Shown in pieces: positions 20,580-30,242 of a stretch of DNA of 64,000 nt; the stretch's first letter is position 1, and every line of letters starts with the position of its first letter. Position numbers and translations under genes: made by a program. A model generated the notes under the pieces. The model saw nothing but the letters and a program-made list of their open reading frames with translations, made no database searches and was not told where the DNA came from. The stretch is from Mucor racemosus (lineage: Eukaryota > Mucoromycota > Mucoromycetes > Mucorales > Mucoraceae). The DNA lies in the NCBI GenBank assembly GCA_027405735.1, contig JAPEHQ010000013.1, positions 1,426,001 to 1,490,000 on the forward strand, in the 5' to 3' direction.

Positions 20580-21960
20580 ATAAAACTAAAAGCTACTCTA
20601 TCGTTTTTGTTTCAGCGAAAAATATTGATTTTTTATCGAGATAATCAAAGTAATTCTTCACATTACAGCCTAGAACTTATGGTGACTGAGTCCCAAAATT
20701 GATTTGTCAAATCGATCAGAAAATGGTCCAAAAAACAAAATCGTTTGATGTCTCACAAACTCACAAACCACAAACTAAGTTGAACAAGCGTATTAAATGG
20801 TTTTTATACAGTTTTGGGATTCTGCATCTATCTAAACAAAATTTAGACAAATGTTTCACATAAAATTGTGCGTAAAATGCAATTGAAATTTTGGAGGTTA
20901 TCTGAAGATACATATCACTTTTTATAAGCATATTTCAAATATAAGTAATTGAGATGACGCGCAGCAAAACTATCTATCGATTTAGTTATTGCTGAACCTT
21001 TTAATTACATTTTTCGTAGAGGAAACAAGTTTTTTGTCAATTTTTTTTTCAAATTCAGGATTTGGGATGAGAGTATACAGGGAAAAAATCGAAGCTAGAA
21101 GCGAGGGTATCTCTTTGTACACATTTTTGAGGATATCTCCACGAAAAATTAACATTTTAAAAAAAACTAAATTGGGTCCAAGAGAGCTTAACGAGATTGA
21201 TGACACAAATATAAAAAAAATGCTATTCAATTTAACCAATATTTTGAAATCTACTACAAAAAGGTCAAAAGATGAAAAAAAAATAAAAGTGCTCATAATT
21301 ATTTTATACTGAAACATGTTATAGAGCACTTTAAAACAAGTAAGTTTTATTATTAAAAAATGTTAGTCTAGCTTAATTTTTCGTAGAGATATGAAGGCTC
21401 AAAGTTTTTATTTTTAGTAATAAAAAACCTGTGAAAATCTGAAACATTAGCACTGAAAAATTTATACCTACTGCAAAAAATAGGATATTTTTGGATACTC
21501 ATTTTAAGATTAAAGCTGCACATCTCAGGTACATTGGCATATAATTCTTTCTTGGTGTTATTTAATGAAAAAAAAAAAGTAGAGTAGGGATGAAAAATGA
21601 GATCCAGTTTTTAAGGAAAAAGTAATGAATTTTACCTGCTTTTGAGTGTTTTGTGAGATATAAAATAAATTCAAGGACAGCTATTATAATGCAACCAACT
21701 TTTATCTATTTAGCAGCTTCTAAGATATACCCTAAGAAGTGTTTAGTATGAAGTTAGTTACAGAAAAGAGGACATACTGCCATTTTAAAGATTGAAAACC
21801 TGAAATTCAAATTTTATTTGAGTAGGTGTCACCTACAAAAAAAAAATATCACGTTCTATTTTAGCTTATGGAATATAATGTTTTCTGGAGTGTATCAGAG
21901 CTTTTATAAGTTCCCCAATTATACAGTGTAACAAAACCAAATAAGGCGTAATTTTATAAA
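20580..21960. repeat. Dispersed repeat family C, copy 2 (longest single uninterrupted copy)
   Basis: It matches 14945-15430 at its start, 46010-47080 plus 52747-52990 over its whole length (that copy is split by the chromovirus), and 55190-56020. A short plus-strand frame (from about 21067) reading MRVYREKIEARSEG then FLRISPRKINILK is partly conserved in the other copies. An inverted pair, ATATCTCCACGAAAAATTAA (21133-21152) and TTAATTTTTCGTAGAGATAT (21373-21392), differs at one base of 20. It is probably a decayed transposable element; no transposase or RT motif is visible. Confidence 0.8.
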
Positions 21961-24297
21961 GTGAATATGAAACTATATATCAAAATATACAGTGATTCAA
22001 GTAACCCTAAACTTTATTATTTAAATTTGGAACTGATAATTTATCATTAAAGTTTCCTAGAAAAAAAAATGCAATTTTGAATGCTGGATACCTCGGTAAA
22101 GAAGGCATGTATGACACCACGTGCGCATATTATTTGGTAGATTGTGAGTAATTAAAATATACAAAATATACTTGATGACGTTTCGTCTAATAAAATTTGT
22201 AATGTACTTATAAGCTTAAAATACAATATCAGATGCGCAATAGTAGTTACTATCAACGCTTATATTTTGAATAAGGATTAAATCAAAATCCTTTAGACTT
22301 ATGTCGTAAACTTATGCGCACAAAAATTGCATAAATTTTGGCACGATGAATCAATAAGATGCATCAGAAAAAGAAAGCACAACTAGATAAAAAAAATACA
22401 GACTAATTAAAAAGAGCTTTAAAGTCCTATCGTTGTTATATTTTTATGAAATAAAAATTGCTTTCGGTAACTTAATATGCTAGAGATTTATCTCAGAGAA
22501 AATGACACATATGTGTTGGTTTCATCAATCGAATACAATTTTTTGATGGATCTAGCGATGATGAAAATCGCATTTAAAATGCCGATTTTAAACCTTATGG
22601 AGGAATGTAGATCCTTCAGGGCAACCTGAAATTTGAGATATAATACCCAGGCACCAAACGTATTCACTTTAAACAGCCACTAAAGATCAAGAAAATATAA
22701 AAAAATTGTTATATCAAGTAATGGGATTCAATGTAAATCATTAATTTTAGCCAAAAATTTAGTATATAAATGATTCTGATTTTATTGGGCTCATATATTA
22801 CTACAGATTGATGTGTGGGTTATACCATTTAAGAAATACCGAAATTTCATGTACAGTATGTATTGCTCGAAAGTATGGCTTGCATATCACAAAACAATTT
22901 TTGACATGTTCAGCCAGTTATTCAAACTTTAATGCAATTATAATCCTTGAATTTTGAGATCAATGAATTATTTCATATATCTTGTCATACAGCAGAGCAT
23001 TAAATACTAATTGGGCTCTTCATCTGATAAGATTACTGTACCTCTTTTGCTCTTGCGAATATGATGTCATCTATTGTAGGTCTCCCATAAAAGCGTTTAG
23101 CTTTAGGGATCTGCGCCGCTTTGTTTCAGTATGAACCGGCCGATTTAGAGAAACGCCTCCATAAGTGGATATTGAATGTTATTGGCATAAAACTTTGAAT
23201 ATTTATTTCACTTGTCTGCCAAGATAGCAAATAACCTTGTTTTTGACAGGCAGTATTTCGAATATCGCAAAACATCAAAATGTGTCGAATTTGCTATACC
23301 TTTGGTAAAGATTTCATACTCTCTTGATTTAATTGCTTGGTTCAAATCTTTTTCCTTTTAGCATAAACATAATAATCATGCTAATCATTCAAACTCCTAG
23401 TACATGTATCACATTTAATTTTCTTTGAGAAACAAATTTTTTATTTTTTCGAGGAGCCATATATTGAAAATCGGCATTTTGTTTACAAATTTTCTCAAAA
23501 TACACAGCTTGCAAATATACCAGTAAGTAGTGCATGTGCACAATCTATCAGTCCATTTTTATTGATGAGATGCATCTATATAAGCTATAAAATTAGTGTT
23601 GTACCATCTATTTCATATGTAAATTGACCATAAACCCGAGGGATCGTTTTAAGCAAATTATGTTTCAAAAAAAGTTCACGTTCAGCTGCATGAAGATCTG
23701 CACGGCAATTTCATTAATCAAAAAGTACTGACCATTGATCGGGAAAGCTTTGATAGATCGAAAAAGCAGATGAAAGTTATGTTGATTATTTGTCATCCAA
23801 AAGGCTGCATCATTCATAAAAACATACTCGATCATTGCATTACCGAGATATTCTAGAGACAACACTCTTCATGAATTACTGCTTGAATTCTATTTGGGTT
23901 TTCGCCTTTTAAGGAAAAAATTTCTCTATTTGAATGTTTTATTCAACGACGACCCGTTTAGCAGTTTGCTACGGTTTGAAACTAATACATATCCAATTAT
24001 TCCGAGGTTGCCAATCCCTGAATATTCAACTATATAAATATGAATATTTCTTAAAGTAAAGCCCAGAATCATGATCACATTTGAGTGTCCACCATGAAAT
24101 TAGAACTTGAAACTTTAATTTAAAAGCAAATATTACAATGGCATGCTGCCACCACCACGAGTCAAATACAAATAATATTAATAATTTTTTTGGGTTCAAC
24201 TGTAATTGGAGCAATAAATGGAACGTTTGAGACTCCCAGTTACTCAGCGAAACAAAGGGACCGCATCAAAAAAATAAAATGAACTAAACCCAAATGT
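21961..24297. other. Long gene-free region
   Basis: This is AT-rich sequence with no supported gene on either strand. The only protein-like trace is a possible decayed transposase piece at 23640-23940 (listed separately). No tandem array, tRNA or LTR pair was seen. The last 300 bp lead to the phosphatase promoter. Confidence 0.5.
23640..23940 (-). pseudogene. Possible decayed Tc1/mariner-type DDE transposase fragment
   Basis: The minus-strand frames give KGENPNRIQAVIHEE and, after a one-step frame change, LEYLGNAMIEYVFMNDAAFWM. This spacing resembles the NPERI...W...NCVFIDEAAF region of Tc1-like transposases, with the catalytic D-E of the DE(A/S) motif replaced by ND. No terminal repeats were found. 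The evidence is weak; it may be chance. Confidence 0.25.
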
Positions 24298-24306
24298 GTA
24301 TAAAAA
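24298..24306 (+). promoter_or_regulatory. TATA-like element upstream of the histidine phosphatase
   Basis: A TGTATAAAAAA stretch lies about 60 bp before the ATG at 24364, a plausible TATA box given the short leader. This is inferred only. Confidence 0.35.
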
Positions 24307-24363
24307 AGGAGGACCCAATTCCCATTTCTTGAATCTAAACAAACAGAAAATTTGTTCCTTTCA

Positions 24364-25704
24364 ATGCGTGTTACTCTCTCTGCCATTGCTGTTCTTGGTC
24401 TCTTCAGTACACAAGTATTGGCCAAGAAGAGTTCTACATCTGATAACAATGGCTTCCTTGATATTGATTGGCTCAAGCAGCATTTAGGTGCTCGTGGAGG
24501 ATATCCATCTGATACTGTCCCTAAAACTGACTCTATTGTAAACAAATACACTGTAGATCAAATGCAGATCATTATTCGTCATGGTACTCGTTATCCTGAA
24601 ACTAGTGATACCGAAGGTATCAACGACGCTCTTGCTTTATTACGTAACAGTACTAATGCTACCCTCACTGGTTGGGTATCTGATTATGATAACAAATTTT
24701 TGCCTCGTCGTGCTGGTGCTTTAGATAGAAATGGTCAAAGGGAGCATTACTTGCATGGTAAACGTTTAGCCAAGAGTTACCCTGATCTCATTGAATCTAT
24801 CATTGATGAAGATATTGTCCAGTTTACTGCTTACTCTTCTTGGTCCAATCGTACTGCTCAATCTGGTCAAGCATTCTGTATGGGTACATTTGAAGGTTAT
24901 GGTACTTTGGGCAAGAATAATATGATGGCTGTCCCTCAATTGAGTTACACACAAAATAACGATTCTTTGATTGCTTTTCATAAATCTTGTCCTAGATGGC
25001 AAGAGGAAGTCGATGATGCTGGTCTCGTCGATGCTGCTATTGATCCTCTCAAAAATAAGTACATGACTCCTATTGCTGAGCGCCTCACCAAGGAATTAGG
25101 TATCAACATTACTGCTTCTGATGTTAAGGATTTACATAGTGCTTGTGGCTCTGAAGTTACAATGCATAACACCGCCAATACATTCTGTTTATTCTTTACC
25201 CAAGATGATTTCCTCAAGTTGGAATACTATGATGATCTCAAGCATTATTACAAATATTCTTATGGTATTTCTGATATCAACGCTGAAATGGCTTGTGATT
25301 TAGCAAAAAATATTATGAACAACATTGAACTTTCTGTTAGCAACAATACCGATGATTATCCTCGTTTGGACCTCAAGTTTGGTCATACTGAAACCATGTT
25401 GCCCTTACGTACTTTCTTGGGTCTTCGTAAGGATAATGTCACTTTGGAATGGAACTCTACTCAAGAAGTCATTGATAACCGTAAATTCAAAATGTCTGAA
25501 TTCAACTTTTTTGCAAATAACCTTGCTTTCCAAGTTTTGTCTCCCAAGAATAGCTCTTCTACCGATAAATTTGTTCGTGTATTGGATAATGAGGTTGCTA
25601 TTGTTTTCCCTGGCTGTGATCAAGAAGTTTGTCCTATCAAACAATTCCGTGAAGCTATGAATCCTCTTTTGACTTGTGATTTCAACAGGTTATGTTCTGC
25701 TTAA
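24364..25704 (+). CDS. Secreted histidine acid phosphatase, MINPP/phytase-like
   Basis: An intronless gene of 446 residues. The start at 24364 gives a clean signal peptide (MRVTLSAIAVLGLFSTQVLA). The catalytic RHGTRYP lies at residues 72-78 (phospho-accepting His73), and the distal acid motif is HTE at 341-343. Multiple inositol polyphosphate phosphatases of animals use HAE where classical fungal phytases use HD, so this protein is on the MINPP side of branch 2 histidine phosphatases. Paired cysteines and several N-glycosylation sites (NST, NAT, NIT, NVT, NSS) fit secretion or the ER. The likely reaction is stepwise removal of phosphate from inositol phosphates; the exact substrate is not shown by sequence. 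The gene stands alone in repeat-rich DNA and uses more C/T-ending favoured codons than its surroundings. Confidence 0.9.
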   Translation: MRVTLSAIAVLGLFSTQVLAKKSSTSDNNGFLDIDWLKQHLGARGGYPSDTVPKTDSIVNKYTVDQMQIIIRHGTRYPETSDTEGINDALALLRNSTNATLTGWVSDYDNKFLPRRAGALDRNGQREHYLHGKRLAKSYPDLIESIIDEDIVQFTAYSSWSNRTAQSGQAFCMGTFEGYGTLGKNNMMAVPQLSYTQNNDSLIAFHKSCPRWQEEVDDAGLVDAAIDPLKNKYMTPIAERLTKELGINITASDVKDLHSACGSEVTMHNTANTFCLFFTQDDFLKLEYYDDLKHYYKYSYGISDINAEMACDLAKNIMNNIELSVSNNTDDYPRLDLKFGHTETMLPLRTFLGLRKDNVTLEWNSTQEVIDNRKFKMSEFNFFANNLAFQVLSPKNSSSTDKFVRVLDNEVAIVFPGCDQEVCPIKQFREAMNPLLTCDFNRLCSA

Positions 25705-26962
25705 TATCTCTAAAATTGTATTATATTCTATCATCTACTCATCTAATAAAAACCATTACATTTGTGATATCACTGTGGTAAAATAAGTTCACTGCTGTAA
25801 GAATTGCTTTTTCGATATATGAATTCCGACATACAGCATTCATATACATGTTATCTGACCATTTTAAATCTAACACCACACAAATAATAAATGGTTGAAT
25901 AGCCCTGATCTACAGCTTTAAAACCAAGTATTATAAATTTCTTTATTTGTATCTTCTAGTCAGAAGCAGGTTCTCTTTTATAATAAGTATAATATATTAT
26001 GGTGTACAAAGGACATATCTACATCAGATAGAGCTTGCAGCATTTTCGCACGGCACCTTATTTTTCCAGTTTCCAATAGTTACATGTCATAAAAGCCAAA
26101 TAATTCTACCTTATACTATGATTGTAGCTGACAAAATCAAATTAAATGTTTCTATATCATCAAACTAAGCTAATTTCGACACTTTTGAATGCTATATTTT
26201 TCAGGCTTGAGGCTATTTCCAACGCTCGAAATCATACCAAATTGATTTTATCATTTGATAGATTATTTCTGAAGCTGCGTTTGTTTGAAGCTTGTAAGCC
26301 AACTTTTTTGACTTTTTCTTGAAAAACTGAAATATTATGTTTTCACAACTATCAGAAAAGTTTGTAACAAAAATCTAAAAACAAAAATTATCATTGTTTA
26401 TGGCGCTGCTGATTCCATGTTTTCTGTTAATGTACCTTTTAGTATCAATTATGCATTTTTGGTTGTAAAAATTCTTTAAAGAGCACATATTTTTTCCAAA
26501 AATGGCAAAATGGAATATAAATAAAATCGGCAACCACCACCAGCTCAGATTTCAAATCCTACAAACCCTAAAATATGCAATAAGTCCATGATTACGACAG
26601 ATGGAAGCTTAACACATAACGCTAAAGGTAGAACGCAAGATATACAGGAAGTAAACGGTTAAAATTTCATCGAAATTCCTGGTAATATAAACCATTGTAT
26701 GTAAAAGTACCATATAGACATCACAATTATACCTACCTTGTTTGAATTTTACAAGATTTCAGGGCGCTAGCATTAAAAATTTACTTTTATCAAAATAAAT
26801 GCAAGTAAAGTATGCTTTTAAAAGCAGTTTATCTCTTTATAGATTGAAAAATGATGCCTCTTTTAAATCAATGAACAGTTTTTAAAATATTTTGAATTGA
26901 GGATATTTATTATAAATACATAAATTAGCATTGAGATTGTTTTCTTTGTAGAAGCGAAATGT
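25705..26962. other. Intergenic region, nothing recognised
   Basis: This is 1.26 kb of AT-rich DNA between the phosphatase stop and the stop of the oppositely oriented SDR gene. A short frame at 25947-26168 has no family features. No repeat shared with other parts of the window was noticed. Confidence 0.5.
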
Positions 26963-28233
26963 TTAAACTTGAAAGTGATGCAGAATTGCGCCAAGTACTT
27001 CTTCTCTTCGTTTATCGCACATAAAGTCCAATTGTTCAATGACAGGGTCTGAAAATCGAGGTTCCACAGTTCTACCAAAAGGAGAGACATTTATAATATC
27101 ACCTTTTCATAATGTTAGTAAATATATAACGTTATTTTAGCTTAATTAGTAAATATTCACCATTCAAAGAGTCATCTGCAATGGCGTATAAATATGCATC
27201 TATACAACTTTTCATAGGAACCATACCAATTGCACTAGCCACTTTTACGGTTTCTCCAGATAACAAGGGGGTTTCTAATTAAGATAAGTATAAAGATTAG
27301 GTTTCCTGTTGGATTAACATGATCTACAAAAAGAAATCAACTTGCCTACAAAATGGGGAGCTATTGCATTGACTCGGATGTTTGTAGAACGAAGAAGATT
27401 TCCATAGCTTTTTGTTAATCCAATAATCTACAGCCAATAAAACAGTTAGTATTTGTTTCAATGAGGCAATTTATATATCTTAAATTACAGCATGTTTTGA
27501 TGCAGCATACAAGGGATTAGACGGAGCAGGGCCTAAACCATAAACTGAAGATGTATTGATAATGCATCCTGCTAATTTCTCTCTCAAAAAATACTGTATA
27601 GCTAGTCTATTGGCTTTTACAGCTGCTGTGAGATTGACCTCTAATGTTCGGTAATGACCATCTAAAGAGAAAATGGTGAGCTATAATAGTTTTTAATGTA
27701 TTTTTAGAATACTGACCTTGTTCAGTATCACTAATTAAATTAGAAGAATCTAAAATGCCTGCAATTATGATTACAATATCGATAGTTTTTCCATAACATT
27801 TCTGAGAAAAATCATAGATATCTTCCTGAGCTTTCCAGTCTGTAATGTCCATATTGTAGAAAAATGCATTATGTGGTCTGTGACACATGTGCAACAGTTA
27901 ATTTAATTCTTTTTTTTATTTGTATCAATATCAACTACAGACCTTTTCTCTTTATATGCACTATTTAATCCTTCAAGCACATCATGGCCTTTTTGCTTAT
28001 TTGTGCCAGTGAAAATGACATTGGCCCTTTATAAATTATGCATATCATTTAATAAATTATAATACCATAACAAATCATCTTTACTGTACTTTTTAGATAC
28101 CAAAGTCCATACTAATTCCTTGCCAATACCTGAATAAAGACCATCATGATTAGCAATGTTGAATGTATTTACTGATTTTTGGCTTACCCGAAGTCCCACC
28201 ATGAATAATAATAACCTTGTCTTTCAAGTGCAT
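26963..28233 (-). CDS. Short-chain dehydrogenase/reductase (SDR), 8 exons
   Basis: Exons on the minus strand are 28188-28233, 28090-28129, 27943-28026, 27717-27877, 27489-27661, 27346-27427, 27161-27274 and 26963-27102, giving 279 residues. The N-terminal Rossmann motif is GGTSGIG (12-18). The segment FTGTNK follows beta-2, DIT comes before helix C, and the IIAGILDSS strand replaces the usual NNAG. The catalytic triad is Ser149, Tyr162 and Lys166 (YAASK), with the 13-residue Ser-Tyr spacing of classical SDRs. The product binds NAD(P)H and oxidises or reduces a small hydroxyl or ketone compound; the substrate cannot be told. Intron 6 has a GC donor (G|GCAAGT) and normal AG acceptor. The FVETPLL segment after it confirms the splice by reading frame. 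A TATATATAAATA run (28250-28272) lies just upstream. Confidence 0.9.
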
Positions 28234-28527
28234 TTTTGAGAGATTTTATATATAAATATATATATATAAATATTTAAGAGAAAAGAAGGAAGAAAATAAG
28301 TCGAATGATAATTTGTGAAGAGAAAGGCTGATTTATCAGCCTTTTAAATAATTGTATAAAAACTACTTTTTCGGTGTTTGACCATTTTAGGAAAGCTAAT
28401 AAGGTATGATCGTTCTTCTGTTACAATGGTAATTTAACCAAAGGTCATGCAGTGCTACAATATTTAAAAAAGGTTGACAGGTTTGTGAATACACAAAAAA
28501 CGATAAGTATTTTGTTTATTTTTCAAT
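28234..28527. other. SDR promoter / downstream region of the next gene
   Basis: This short gap holds a TATA-like AT run at 28250-28272 and otherwise unique sequence. Both neighbours are on the minus strand. Confidence 0.5.
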
Positions 28528-30242
28528 TTAAAATCGCACATGAAGTGCATTATTATTATTATTTAATTCAACTTGCTGCTGCTGTTGCTGTTGTTGTTGT
28601 TGTTGCTGGGCATTTTTAATACGAGTGGATAGATTATTAAACATGCGAAGTCCATTGCCCATCATTCCTTCCCCAAAAGTACGCACATTTTTACTGATTG
28701 CAGCTACTTTACTAAAGTCAAAAATTTCCTCTTCATCTTGATCGTAATCATTTACTATTCTTTTATCAATATTATTATTCGCAATGGATGATGTTCTTGG
28801 AGGAGGAGGTGGAGGAGAAGGAACAAGTAAAGATGTGCTGCTACCAGTAGATAGTCTTGAAACTCGATTATATTCGCTACTATTTATTCTCTGTTAATAT
28901 ACATACACTCAACATGAAATATCTGCCAAACTTACCTTTTTCCGATAGATCCTGCTCTGTTCTTATAGATTTCTTGATTTTTTCGATCTGTATTATAGTA
29001 ACGATTGTTGCTACTACCATCTTCTTCTTCTTCATCGTTATCTATGCTCATAATAATGTTCTTTTTGATAAAAGCCAATTTCTCAGTAAAATCATCTAAT
29101 TTATCGCCTAGAATACTTTGTGCAGTGGTAACAAGAGATGGCCTACGTCCTGTGTGTTGAATTGATGATGATGACGAAGAAGAGGATGTCTGGGGTTTAA
29201 TGATGGTATGTGAATGAGAAGATGAAGGGGAAAATGATGGAGGGGATATTTGTAAAGGTGGTAATGGTTGATAAGGCACTCTAGTTAATGTAGTTGCAGG
29301 AAATTCACCTTGTTTTGGTTGTTGATTCTGAAAAGTAGCAGTAGGTATTTTATAATTATTAAATGACGAATCGGGTAAACCTGCTGCATTTACTGGTGAT
29401 ACAGATTTACTCTTTTCTTCTGCTTTCTCATTGACTATTTGCTGTTCCATTGGTTGCGCTGATGTATTGGTGATGGATGAAATAGTAGAAGTGGATGATG
29501 AAGCAGATAAAGAAGATACTGAAGAGGTATATGTTTTATTAAATTTACTAGTGATGCTGGTTAATTCTTGTGGTGATGATGATGATATTTGTGTATTATT
29601 TTCAGTTTCTTTTGCTTCTCCTTCTTCTTCTTCTTCTGGTTGGAACTTTTTAAAAGCAAACCTTCTACTACTTATACTCCCTGTACTTGTACTTTTTGTT
29701 GGAACTACTACATCGCATAGCTCTTGTTCCATGGTATCATTATCTTCTTTGAATATGTGTGCACTGCTCAACTATTGCAAAGCGATCAACGCCATTTTCA
29801 TTCAAAAAATAAACCAAAAACATACCTTGGGACGATCAACAAGTATAGCAGATATACGATGCTCAGACAAAAATTGAGCATCTTCTTCCTCGAAAAATGA
29901 AGAATTTGTATTTTCGAAATTCAAATCAAGTGGACCAAGTTTCTTTTGTGGTCCATGGTATGCATCTTCGTCATCTGTTTGACCATAATAGTGATCCAAC
30001 TCTTCTTCTTGTTCTTGTAATAATACTTCAATACTGACAGGAGAACTTGGGTCTAAATAATCATCAATAGTTCTTCGATGGCTGTTGTGATTATTTGTTG
30101 GCAACTGAATAAAACCCTGTTTATTATTGCCCCTGAAATTGAAACAGCAACACATTTTATTGACATTTTCATCTTCTTCTTCATCTTCTGGAAGGTATAT
30201 ATCCGAGCGTTTTGGTGAAAAGCATGTTTTGAATACATTCAT
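28528..30242 (-). CDS. Unrecognised acidic, Ser/Gln-rich protein (537 aa)
   Basis: Three exons, 29826-30242, 28936-29771 and 28528-28888, are joined in frame by 54- and 47-nt introns. I do not recognise the family. The N-terminus (MNVFKTCFSPKRSDIYLPED) is followed by an acidic run and a cysteine cluster KMCCCFNF. A serine-rich middle has many S/T-P sites, a short Pro-rich run (SPPPPPPRTSS), an ordered-looking stretch DFTEKLAFIKKNIIMSIDNDEEEED, and a C-terminal FDFSKVAAISKNVRTFGEGMMGNGLRMFNNLSTRIKN segment that could form an amphipathic helix, then a poly-Gln tract. The CCCF cluster could be a palmitoylation site, suggesting membrane association, but this is inference. Splice sites and frame continuity make a real gene likely. 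The longer stretches named here are separate blocks. Confidence 0.75.
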
